Assembly: GCF_016786355.1 (NCBI RefSeq)
Contig: NZ_JADWYX010000027.1
Coordinates: forward strand, 1-48,622
Length of the DNA stretch: 48,622 nucleotides
Source: Frankia sp. AgB1.9
GTDB taxonomy: Bacteria > Actinomycetota > Actinomycetes > Frankiales > Frankiaceae
Reading direction: 5' to 3'
Shown here: in pieces, positions 41,893 through 48,622 of the stretch
Layout: each line of letters opens with the position of its first letter
Position numbering within the stretch: position 1 is the stretch's first letter
Position numbers and translations under genes: made by a program
The notes under the pieces: model-generated
The model's input: the letters and a program-made list of their open reading frames with translations, nothing else
Database searches by the model: none
What the model was told of the DNA's origin: nothing

Positions 41893-41914
41893 TTGAGGTC
41901 GACGTCGACCTCAA
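41893..41914. promoter_or_regulatory. TCGA-box operator, site I (perfect palindrome)
   Basis: Boxes TTGA, TCGA, TCGA and TCAA on a 6-bp pitch form a perfect 22-bp palindrome around ACGT. Symmetry extends further: CAA at 41888-41890 and TTG at 41917-41919 flank two mismatched pairs. It is the most symmetric member and the best guide to the consensus. The nearest gene it could control is the solute-binding protein gene on the minus strand. Confidence 0.75.
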
Positions 41915-42137
41915 AGTTGGTCATGCCGCGCAGCGCCTGCGCCGCCTGGGGCGGCGCCGCTCCTCGCCGGCCTGACCGGGTCCTGGCGCAGGTCCTGGCG
42001 CCGTCCTGGCAGCCCGGACAAACCGGTCCGCGTTCGCACCCATCCGCCCGGCCGCCGGCTCCGAACACCTGTCGTCCGCCATCGGCGCGGGCCGCGCCGC
42101 GGGCCACCGTCAGGGGGGTGGCCCGCGGCGCGACCGG

Positions 42138-43235
42138 TCAGAGCCCGGTGGTCGGCGGGGGCTCGGCCGGAGGCGGAGTGGCTTCGCCGCCGCGGGCTGC
42201 GAGGGTCATCAGATGGTCGTCGGCGAGCGCGACGCCGAGGGCGAACCGGCTGCGGGTCCCGGTCTGGGCCATCAGCACGGAGATGTCGCGGCGGATCGTG
42301 CGGACGGGGACACCGAGGCGGACGGCGATCTCGGGATCGCGGGCGCCGGTGGCGAGCAGGTCGCAGATCGCCTGGCGGCGCAGCGCCGGCGACGGGTTCA
42401 GCTCGGCGGCGGTGGGGCTGGCGTCCGGGGCGCCCTCGGCGCCGACGCTGCCGGCGGGGTCGCGGGCGGCGTTGGCGTGGACGAGGTCGACAAGGCTGGT
42501 GACCAGGGCGACGAGGCCGGGCGACGTGAACGCGTAGCCCCCTCGGTCGAGCCGGGGAGCGTCGATCGGCACGAGGGCCGTCGCGTGGTCGACCACGACC
42601 GCGCGCAGCGGGACGTGCGGGTAGACCTGGATATGGCTCGGCGGCGGCAGCTGGACCAGGTCCGGCGGCACCTCGGGCGACGGGGTCCAGACTCCGGTGA
42701 CGCGCACCCCGCGGCCCGCGGCCCGCACCAGGGCCCCGGCGACCTCGGCGCGGTCGTTCGCCGGGGCCGGCGCGCCGTCGAGCAGGAACCGCAGATCGGT
42801 CTGGGCGGACTCGGTGACCTCCGCCAGCCGGGCCCACATCTGCCGCGGGCTGAGCACCTCGTAGGCCCGGCTACGCCGGTGGTGCCGGCCGGTCAGGTAG
42901 TCCGCGAGCAGACCGGCGCGGGCGAGGGCGGCGCTTTCGGCCCGGTGCGCCTGGTGCTGGGTCCGAAGCTCCCTGGCCTGGCGGTTGGCCAGGACCGCGG
43001 CGGGGTCGCGGGCCTCCCACCTGCCGCCGGCGTCGGTCAGCAGGCCGGCGGCGATCTGGCGCCGCGCCTCCGCCTCGACCTGTTCCACCGGAGCGCCGGT
43101 GAGGCCGGCCAGGGTCGTCAGGTCGCTGCCGGGCTCGCGTGCCACCGCCCGGAACAGCCGCAGTCCCAGCTCGCCGAGGCCTAACAGCTCGTCGTCGCGC
43201 ACGCCGCACGCCGCGCCCTTCCGCCCCGGGTTCAT
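42138..43235 (-). CDS. LuxR-type helix-turn-helix transcriptional regulator
   Basis: A 365-residue regulator. The N-terminal winged-helix-like part (residues about 10-65, LLGLGELGLRLFRAVAREPG) resembles TrmB/MarR domains. The middle region looks like a phospholipase-D-like or effector-binding fold (TGVWTPSPEVPPDLVQLPPP, RAVVVDHATALVPIDAP). The C-terminal HTH is RQAICDLLATGARDPEIAVRLGVPVRTIRRDIS. This layout is common in Streptomyces and Frankia, and its ligands are unknown. ATG 43235 is preferred; GTG 43250 is possible. Divergent from the response-regulator fusion gene over 369 bp. A Thr/Pro-rich tail ends the protein. Confidence 0.8.
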   Translation of the reverse strand: MNPGRKGAACGVRDDELLGLGELGLRLFRAVAREPGSDLTTLAGLTGAPVEQVEAEARRQIAAGLLTDAGGRWEARDPAAVLANRQARELRTQHQAHRAESAALARAGLLADYLTGRHHRRSRAYEVLSPRQMWARLAEVTESAQTDLRFLLDGAPAPANDRAEVAGALVRAAGRGVRVTGVWTPSPEVPPDLVQLPPPSHIQVYPHVPLRAVVVDHATALVPIDAPRLDRGGYAFTSPGLVALVTSLVDLVHANAARDPAGSVGAEGAPDASPTAAELNPSPALRRQAICDLLATGARDPEIAVRLGVPVRTIRRDISVLMAQTGTRSRFALGVALADDHLMTLAARGGEATPPPAEPPPTTGL

Positions 43236-43604
43236 GGGCGGCGAGGACACGGTGGGGCAGCCCGGTCCAAGCCGCGACGACCCGAGCCCGGGATCGCCGT
43301 CTCCCCCCGTCACCGGCCGACAGGCCCGGTGTGCCGGTGAAACTAGTCGATGTCGCGCGCCCGGGCGCACCCAAACGTGCCAGATGCCCACTTTCGGACA
43401 TTTGCGCGCGAAACTGTCCATGTCCTGTCCGGCATTTGCCCATCGGCGAACCGGTTGTGGACGGAAGGACAACACCCCCGGAGTCCCGGCACACGACGCC
43501 AGCGCTCGACGGCGCGAGCCGCCCGCCCGACAGAGCGCGAAAGTCGCCGATCCAGGCCGATTGATCATGAAAATAGTGCGCTCGGGAGCTAATAGCATGC
43601 CCCT
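43236..43604. other. 369-bp divergent regulatory region
   Basis: No gene seen. GGACAT (43396-43401) and ATGTCC (43420-43425) form an inverted repeat around a near-palindrome TTTGCGCGCGAAA (43401-43413), a possible operator. TAGCAT at 43593-43598 lies 6 bp before the ATG of the fusion gene, suggesting a leaderless transcript. A lone TCGATGTCG near 43348 does not form the four-box operator. Confidence 0.5.
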
Positions 43605-45257
43605 ATGCGCAGGCCAACGATCGTGACGGTCGACGACGACCCGGACGTCTCGGCGGCGATCAGCCGCGATCTCCACAGCCAGTACGGGTCCGAGTACCGC
43701 GTCGTCGCGGCCCTGTCCGGCGAGCAGGCTCTGGCGACGCTGGCCCGGCTGACCTTGCGCGACCAGCCGGTGGCCCTGATCGTCGCCGACCAGCGGATGC
43801 CCGCGATGACCGGCATCGAGCTGCTGCGCCAGGCCGAGACCCACGCGCCCGGCGCCAAGAAGCTGCTGCTGACCGCCTACGCGGACACGAACGTCGCCAT
43901 CGCGGCGATCAACGACATCGGGCTCGACTACTACCTGCTCAAGCCCTGGGATCCGCCGCAGGAGCGACTGTTCCCGGCCATCGACGGGCTGCTCACGGAC
44001 TGGCGGCACGCCAACCCGGACCGCGCCGGCGGCCTGCGCGTCGTCGGCCACCGCTGGTCGGTCCGCAGCCACGAGGTCAAGACGTTCCTGGCCCGCAACC
44101 ACGTGCCGTACCTGTGGTTCGAGATCGACCGGGACGCCGAGGCGCGCCGCCTGGTCGAGCTGGCCGGCGCGACCACGGACGACCTGCCCCTGGTGCTGGT
44201 CCCGGACGGCCCGAACCTGCGGTCGCCCTCCCCACTGGACCTCGCCGACGCCCTGCGGATCCGCACCCAGGCCGAGCAGCCGCTTTACGACGTCTGCATC
44301 GTCGGCGGCGGCCCGGCCGGCCTGGCCGCCGCGGTGTACGCCGCCTCCGAGGGGCTCAGCACGGTCATCGTCGAGCGGGAGGCACCCGGCGGTCAGGCCA
44401 GCCAGAGCGCGGCGATCGAGAACTACCTCGGTTTCCCCAAGGGGCTGACCGGCTCCGACCTCACCCACCGCGCGGTCGCGCAGGTCTCCCGGTTCGGCGC
44501 GGAGATGGTGCTCGCCCGCGAGGTGGTCGGCATCGAGCCGCGCGGGCCGGTGCTGGGCGTGCGGCTGGCCGGCTCCGGCGAGGTCGAGGCGCGGTCGGTG
44601 GTCGTGGCGACGGGCGTCTCCTACCGGCGGCTGGCGGCGCCGGGCCTCGACGGGCTGATCGGCCGCGGCGTCTACTACGGCGCCAACGCCGCCGACGCCA
44701 CGCAGTGCGAGGGGGACGAGGTCTTCGTCGTGGGCGCCGCGAACTCGGCCGGGCAGGCGGCGCTCAACCTGGCCCGCTACGCCAAGCGGGTCACGCTCCT
44801 GGTCCGGGGCGGTGCCCTGGAGGACTCCATGTCGAACTACCTGGTCGAGCGGATCGTCGCGACGGCCAACATCGAGGTGGCGCTGCGCAGCGAGGTCGTC
44901 GGCTGCGGCGGCGACTCCCACCTGGAGTCGCTGACCGTCGCCGACCGCGACTCGGGCGCCCGCCGGGAGGTTCCGGCGAGCTGGCTCTTCATCTTCATCG
45001 GCGCGGCGCCGCGCACCGAGTGGCTGGGCGAGGCGGTCGCCCGGGATCCCGCGGGGTTCATCGTGACCGGGCAGGACCTGACGACCCCGGCCTACGCCGG
45101 CCGGTGGGCGCTGCCACGTCAGCCGATGGCCCTGGAGACCAGCCTTCCCGGCGTGTTCGCGGCCGGTGACGTCCGGCTGGAGTCCATGAAGCGGGTCGCG
45201 TCGGCCGTGGGCGACGGCGCGATGTCGATCGCGCTGGTCCACCGGTTCCTGGGCTGA
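43605..45257 (+). CDS. Response regulator fused to glutaredoxin-like and thioredoxin-reductase-like domains
   Basis: A 550-residue fusion. Residues 1-128 are a receiver domain with acidic DDD near 10, phosphoacceptor Asp62 (IVADQRMP), Thr90 and Lys113 (LLKPW). Residues about 142-220 look like a glutaredoxin fold with WSVRS where a CxxC would stand. Residues 227-550 are a thioredoxin-reductase-type FAD/NAD(P)H oxidoreductase (VCIVGGGPAGLAAA at about 231; FVVGAANSAGQAA; GVFAAGDVR). The redox CxxC of the reductase is also absent (YYGANAADATQCEGD). This matches the fused response regulator/thioredoxin-disulfide-reductase family, whose role is poorly known. It precedes its histidine kinase by 5 bp. 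Confidence 0.92.
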   Translation: MRRPTIVTVDDDPDVSAAISRDLHSQYGSEYRVVAALSGEQALATLARLTLRDQPVALIVADQRMPAMTGIELLRQAETHAPGAKKLLLTAYADTNVAIAAINDIGLDYYLLKPWDPPQERLFPAIDGLLTDWRHANPDRAGGLRVVGHRWSVRSHEVKTFLARNHVPYLWFEIDRDAEARRLVELAGATTDDLPLVLVPDGPNLRSPSPLDLADALRIRTQAEQPLYDVCIVGGGPAGLAAAVYAASEGLSTVIVEREAPGGQASQSAAIENYLGFPKGLTGSDLTHRAVAQVSRFGAEMVLAREVVGIEPRGPVLGVRLAGSGEVEARSVVVATGVSYRRLAAPGLDGLIGRGVYYGANAADATQCEGDEVFVVGAANSAGQAALNLARYAKRVTLLVRGGALEDSMSNYLVERIVATANIEVALRSEVVGCGGDSHLESLTVADRDSGARREVPASWLFIFIGAAPRTEWLGEAVARDPAGFIVTGQDLTTPAYAGRWALPRQPMALETSLPGVFAAGDVRLESMKRVASAVGDGAMSIALVHRFLG

Positions 45258-45262
45258 CCGGG

Positions 45263-46666
45263 ATGCGGGCGACCGACCTTCACGAGGTGGGCCTCTTCGA
45301 CGGGCTCACCGACCAGCAGCTCGAACAGCTCCTCGCCGTGGGCGTCGAGCTGAGGTTCGAGGCCGGCCAGGAGCTGTTCCGCCACGGCGATCCCGCCGAC
45401 TTCTGGTGGGTGCTGCTCGACGGCGCGATCGAGCTGGTGCGCCGGACGGCGCAGGACGAGTCGGTCGTCGGCCAGATGGCGAGCCCGGGCCGGTGGGCCG
45501 GCGGCTTCCGGGCGTGGGACGCCCGGGGCGTCTACCTGGCGACCGGGCGGGCGCGCACCGCGGGGCGGCTCTTCCGCGTCGCGGCGACGGATCTGCGCGA
45601 GCTGACCGAGTCGTGGTTCCCGTTCGGCATGCACATCATCGAGGGCCTGTTCGGGACCGCTCGCAGCATCGAGTCCGCCGTGCGCCAGCGCGACGCCCTG
45701 GTCACCCTGGGCACACTCGCCGCCGGCCTCGCCCATGAGATCAACAACCCGGCCGCCGCGGCCGCCCGGGCCGTGGCCGCGCTCAAGGACACCTGCGACA
45801 CGCTCCTGTCGTCGCTGCGCCAGCTGGCCGACGGGGAGCTGGCGGCCGACCAGTTCCGGGCCCTGGACCAGCTGCGCGTCGAGGTGGCCGCCCCCGCGAC
45901 ACCGCTGGACCCGCTGGACCTCTCGGACCTGCAGGAGGACCTGGGGTCCTGGCTCACCGACCACGGGGTGGGCCAGGGCTGGTCGATAGCTCCGGTGCTG
46001 GCCAAGGCCGGGATCGACGTCGCCTGGTGCGAACGGGTGGCGGACGTGGTGACCGGCGCGGCCCTGGCCCCGGCCATCGTCTGGGTCGCGAGCACCTTCG
46101 CCGCCACCGATCTGCTGGGTGTGGTGAGCAGCTCGACGCGCCGGGTCTCGGAGCTCGTCGGCGCGGTCCGGTCCTACTCCCAGCTGGACCGCGCGTCGAT
46201 GCAGGACACCGACCTGGTCGAGGGCCTGGAGAGCACCCTGGTCATGCTGGGCCACAAGATGCGCGGCGGCCTGCGGGTGGAACGCCGGTTCGGCCAGGAC
46301 GTCCCCCGGATCAGCGCCTACGCCGGCGAGCTCAACCAGGCCTGGACGAACCTCATCGACAACGCGCTCGACGCCATGGACGGTGCCGGCACGCTGCGCC
46401 TCACCACCAGGCTCGACGGTGCCGCCGTCGTGGTCGAGGTCGGCGACACCGGCCCCGGAATGCCGCCAGAGGTGCGGGCCCGGGCGTTCGAGGCGTTCTT
46501 CACCACGAAGGACGTCGGCAAGGGCACCGGGCTCGGCCTGGACATCGTCCGGCGCATCATCGAGGAACGGCACGGCGGAACGATCGGCATCGACTCACGG
46601 CCCGGCGACACCGTGGTGTGGGTCAGGCTTCCGACCGACCACGCCTCCTCCCCCGCGCGGCCGTAA
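45263..46666 (+). CDS. Sensor histidine kinase with cyclic-nucleotide-binding-like domain
   Basis: A 467-residue soluble kinase without membrane segments. Residues about 8-120 form a cNMP-binding/Crp-like beta barrel (LFDGLTDQQLEQLL, GQELFRHGDPADFWWVLLDG). The H box LGTLAAGLAHEINNPAA carries His158. The catalytic ATPase domain has NLIDNALDAMDG, GDTGPGMP and GKGTGLGLDIVRRI. A long helical insert between the two separates it from standard kinases. It should phosphorylate Asp62 of the upstream fusion protein in response to a cytoplasmic signal. The 5-bp gap shows one operon. Confidence 0.92.
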   Translation: MRATDLHEVGLFDGLTDQQLEQLLAVGVELRFEAGQELFRHGDPADFWWVLLDGAIELVRRTAQDESVVGQMASPGRWAGGFRAWDARGVYLATGRARTAGRLFRVAATDLRELTESWFPFGMHIIEGLFGTARSIESAVRQRDALVTLGTLAAGLAHEINNPAAAAARAVAALKDTCDTLLSSLRQLADGELAADQFRALDQLRVEVAAPATPLDPLDLSDLQEDLGSWLTDHGVGQGWSIAPVLAKAGIDVAWCERVADVVTGAALAPAIVWVASTFAATDLLGVVSSSTRRVSELVGAVRSYSQLDRASMQDTDLVEGLESTLVMLGHKMRGGLRVERRFGQDVPRISAYAGELNQAWTNLIDNALDAMDGAGTLRLTTRLDGAAVVVEVGDTGPGMPPEVRARAFEAFFTTKDVGKGTGLGLDIVRRIIEERHGGTIGIDSRPGDTVVWVRLPTDHASSPARP

Positions 46667-46757
46667 ACATCCGGGCCTGAGGTACTCGCGCACCATGAAC
46701 TTCTACAGATAAATAGAAATGCAGGCTGGGCCTGAAAGCACTGCGTGGCGGCGGGTG

Positions 46758-46787
46758 TTGACATCGTATTCACAGGATTCTTTCTGT
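46758..46787 (+). promoter_or_regulatory. Putative promoter upstream of the papain-like gene
   Basis: TTGACA (46758-46763) lies in an AT-richer patch before TTCTGT at an 18-bp distance. It would give a leader of about 100 nt before the ATG at 46894. The -10 match is weak, so this is tentative. Confidence 0.35.
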
Positions 46788-46893
46788 AGCTTGCCGCGTA
46801 TATGGGGTAAGAGACTGCCCCGACGGCTCTTGACCGCGACGGCAATCGCCGCGGCCCTTGGCCCGAACCGCCGTTCACAGAAAGGGCACCGCC

Positions 46894-47718
46894 ATGCCAT
46901 TCAAGTACGGTCGACGCGCGCCGAAGCAGGCTCCGGCGCTGCGACTGAGCACCTTCGTCGCCCCGTCGGCGCTGGGCCGCAAGCCGGTCCCCACGCACCC
47001 GAAGACCGAGGACTACCTGGCGAAGCTCAGCGGCTGGCAGGTGCTCGGCAACGACGTCGCCGGTGACTGCAACGCCGTCACCTGGGCGAACCTGCGCCGC
47101 CTGGTCACCGCGAACCTCTCGACGGAGAGCTACCCGTCCCAGCGCGAGGTCTGGGAATTCTACCAGACCCAGAACCCGGGTTTCGACCCCGCGGGCACGG
47201 CCGACGACAACGGCCCGGGCAGCGGCCAGGACCAGGGCATGGAAATCCAGACCGGCCTTGAGTACCTGCATGACACCGGTGGCCCCGACGGGGTCAAGGC
47301 GGTGGCCTTCGCGACCGTCGACCACACCAACGCCGCCGAGGTGCAGGCCGCGCTCGCCATCTTCGGCGGGATCTGGCTGGGCATCACCGTGCTCGACGCC
47401 AACCAGGACGAGTTCGCCGCGCACAAGCCCTGGACCGACGTCCGCGGGTCGAAGATCGACGGCGGGCACGCGATCCTGGCCGGCGGCTACACGCCCGACG
47501 TCCGGTTCATCACCTGGGGCACCGAGACCGAGTTCGCGCCGTCGTTCTGGAACGGGAAGGTCCAGGGCACCCCACTCGTCGAGGAGGCCTGGGTGGTGAT
47601 CTGGCCGGAGCACCTGGGCTCGAGGACGTTCCTGGAGGGCGTGAACCTCGCGCAGCTGGAGGCCGACTACAAGGCCGTCACCGGGCGGACGCTGACCCTT
47701 CCGCCGGCCGAGGTATAG
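46894..47718 (+). CDS. Putative papain-like/C39-like cysteine-peptidase-fold protein
   Basis: A 274-residue protein with a basic N-terminus (MPFKYGRRAPKQAPAL) and no signal peptide. A Cys59 in VAGDCNAVTWANL, followed much later by His192 in DGGHAILAGGY and a Trp-rich segment FITWGTETEFAPSFW, is the spacing of papain- or C39-like folds. Proteins of this kind occur in actinobacteria and their phages, usually uncharacterised. AAAGGG precedes the ATG. It stands alone between the two-component system and a HAD gene. A catalytic role is an inference from these motifs; it could also be an inactive fold. Confidence 0.7.
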   Translation: MPFKYGRRAPKQAPALRLSTFVAPSALGRKPVPTHPKTEDYLAKLSGWQVLGNDVAGDCNAVTWANLRRLVTANLSTESYPSQREVWEFYQTQNPGFDPAGTADDNGPGSGQDQGMEIQTGLEYLHDTGGPDGVKAVAFATVDHTNAAEVQAALAIFGGIWLGITVLDANQDEFAAHKPWTDVRGSKIDGGHAILAGGYTPDVRFITWGTETEFAPSFWNGKVQGTPLVEEAWVVIWPEHLGSRTFLEGVNLAQLEADYKAVTGRTLTLPPAEV

Positions 47719-47731
47719 CGGCGAGAGATCC

Positions 47732-47783
47732 GTCATACCCGGCGGTCGTATTCTCGGCGAATCTCGCGGCCACCGGGTATGAC
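47732..47783. terminator. 11-bp perfect inverted repeat between the papain-like and HAD genes
   Basis: GTCATACCCGG (47732-47742) is complementary to CCGGGTATGAC (47773-47783) across 30 nt. GCGAGAGAT (47721-47729) can alternatively pair with ATCTCGC (47761-47767). It begins 13 bp after the upstream stop and ends 12 bp before the HAD start. It may be a terminator, or an operator or attenuator of the HAD gene. Confidence 0.5.
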
Positions 47784-47795
47784 AGGATTTCGGCT

Positions 47796-48512
47796 GTGGC
47801 TGTGCGGCTGGTGCTGTGGGACCTCGACCTGACGCTGATCGACACCCGGGGCATGGGGCGGGTGGTCTACGAGCGCGTGTTCCCGGGCGTCACCGGCCTG
47901 CCGATGCGCGACGTGGCGATGCTGTTCGGTGGGCGCACGGAGCTGGAGACCGTCCGGGACACCCTGGAGCTGCACGGCCTGCCGGCGACGGACGAGCTGG
48001 TCGACGGCCTGCTGGCGGCGCTGGCCGAGGGGTTCGCGGCGGCCCGCGCGGAGCTCACCGCCAGGGGCGTGGTCCTGCCCGGCGCCGTGGCGGCGCTGGT
48101 CGCCCTCGCGGACCGGCCCAGGCTGTGGCAGAGCGTGCTGACCGGCAACACCCGGGCCGTCGCGGCGATCAAGACTGAGGCGTTCGGTCTGGACCCCTAC
48201 CTGGACCTCTCCCTCGGCGCCTTCGGGGACGACCACGCCGACCGGTCGGCCCTGGTCGACGTCGCCCTGGAGCGGGCCCGCCACCACCTCGGCGAGATCA
48301 TCGCCCCCCAGGACGTCCTGCTCATCGGCGACACCGTCAACGACGTCACCGCGGCCCAGGTCTCGGGCGCGCAGCTCGTCGCCGTCACCACCGGCCGGTA
48401 CTCCGCCGCCGACCTGCGCGCCGCCGGCGCCGAGACCATCCTGGCCTCGCTCACCGAGCTGCCCGCGCTGCTGCCGGCCCTGATCGAGGACGACCCGGTC
48501 CCGACCGGCTGA
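47796..48512 (+). CDS. HAD-family hydrolase (phosphoglycolate-phosphatase-like)
   Basis: A 238-residue haloacid dehalogenase-superfamily phosphatase. Motif I is WDLDLTLID (Asp9, Asp11), motif II is SVLTGNTR (Thr), and motif IV is LLIGDTVNDVTAA. The cap between about 18 and 90 is helical (subclass I), as in Gph/PGP-like enzymes. It should dephosphorylate a small sugar or organic phosphate. The GTG start at 47796 is uncertain; a second GTG follows two codons later. No functional link with the neighbours is visible. Confidence 0.9.
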   Translation: MAVRLVLWDLDLTLIDTRGMGRVVYERVFPGVTGLPMRDVAMLFGGRTELETVRDTLELHGLPATDELVDGLLAALAEGFAAARAELTARGVVLPGAVAALVALADRPRLWQSVLTGNTRAVAAIKTEAFGLDPYLDLSLGAFGDDHADRSALVDVALERARHHLGEIIAPQDVLLIGDTVNDVTAAQVSGAQLVAVTTGRYSAADLRAAGAETILASLTELPALLPALIEDDPVPTG

Positions 48513-48540
48513 CCGCGCGGCACAAACACGGCGAGCCCCG

Positions 48541-48622
<82 letters not shown>

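Larger units (their letters stand above)
41575..42137. other. 563-bp intergenic region with operator I and a hairpin
   Basis: It holds the leader of the solute-binding protein gene, a 10-bp perfect stem at 41721-41758 and the perfectly symmetric TCGA-box site at 41893-41914. The part from 41930 to 42137 is very GC-rich and shows no gene I would accept. No RNA family is recognised. Confidence 0.6.

Noticed and set aside
43341..43356. Another TCGA-box operator before the two-component system
   Set aside because: Only one box (TCGATGTCG) is present; the 6-bp series is missing.
42138..45242. An open frame of more than 1000 codons on the minus strand across the fusion gene
   Set aside because: It is the antisense of the response-regulator fusion gene. 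The product is Arg/Gly/His-rich without domains, and only its C-terminal part (from 43235 down) is the real regulator.
46768..46776. ATTCACAGG shared with the palindrome at 162-186
   Set aside because: A 9-bp match is expected by chance in a window of this size, and the dyad is absent here.

Overview
The window looks like a chromosomal fragment of a high-GC (about 72 %) actinomycete, most like the Frankia/Pseudofrankia or mycobacteria-nocardia type. The evidence is very strong G/C bias in third codon positions, frequent GTG starts, GTGA/ATGA stop-start overlaps, three F420-type luciferase-like oxidoreductases, an NDMA-dependent (mycofactocin-type) alcohol dehydrogenase, and many acyl-CoA dehydrogenases, SDRs and CoA ligases. 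The species cannot be fixed from the sequence alone. No rRNA, tRNA, CRISPR array, transposase or integrase was seen. Both ends and positions 33287-33446 are C/G homopolymer-rich sequence that is probably not real DNA.

Layout. 0.4-3 kb: an XRE-type regulator with a TPR-like tail, a 75-bp palindromic element, a frameshifted small membrane protein and an SRPBCC protein. 3.2-6.7 kb: a tight operon of a DUF7064/7065-like protein, a cytochrome P450 and an APH-type phosphotransferase. 6.7-12.4 kb: a CoA ligase, two SDRs, an NTF2-like protein and an aldehyde dehydrogenase. 12.5-42 kb: a dense catabolic island with a TetR regulator; an ADH-SDR-LLM operon; an LLM-phosphotransferase-enoyl-CoA hydratase-NTF2 operon; an amidohydrolase-ACAD-ACAD operon; a second amidohydrolase; a second ACAD-ACAD pair; LLM-cupin; CoA ligase-SDR; P450-NTF2; a thiolase; an IclR regulator; a third CoA ligase; two more TetR regulators, one coupled to an enoyl-CoA hydratase; and a lipoprotein solute-binding protein. 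42-48.5 kb: an unrelated block with a LuxR-type HTH regulator, a two-component pair (response regulator fused to a thioredoxin-reductase-like enzyme, plus a cNMP-domain histidine kinase), a putative papain-like protein and a HAD phosphatase.

How it works together. The island holds the parts for activating a hydrophobic or alicyclic acid with CoA and degrading it by beta-oxidation-like steps: P450 hydroxylation, alcohol and aldehyde oxidation, CoA ligation, two heteromeric acyl-CoA dehydrogenases, hydratases, SDR dehydrogenases and a thiolase. F420 enzymes, amidohydrolase-fold proteins and hydroxyacyl kinases are extras. The substrate is unknown; steroid side chains, terpenoids or alicyclic acids are all compatible.

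The most interesting signal is non-coding. A 22-bp operator-like element made of four TCGA-type boxes on a 6-bp pitch occurs in at least eight intergenic regions between 13.1 and 41.9 kb, with a ninth degraded copy near 12.4 kb. It is upstream of almost every transcription unit of the island and absent from the flanking blocks. It defines a candidate regulon, probably controlled by one of the local TetR proteins. A second notable signal is a pair of exactly 75-bp inverted-repeat elements of one family, 21 kb apart.
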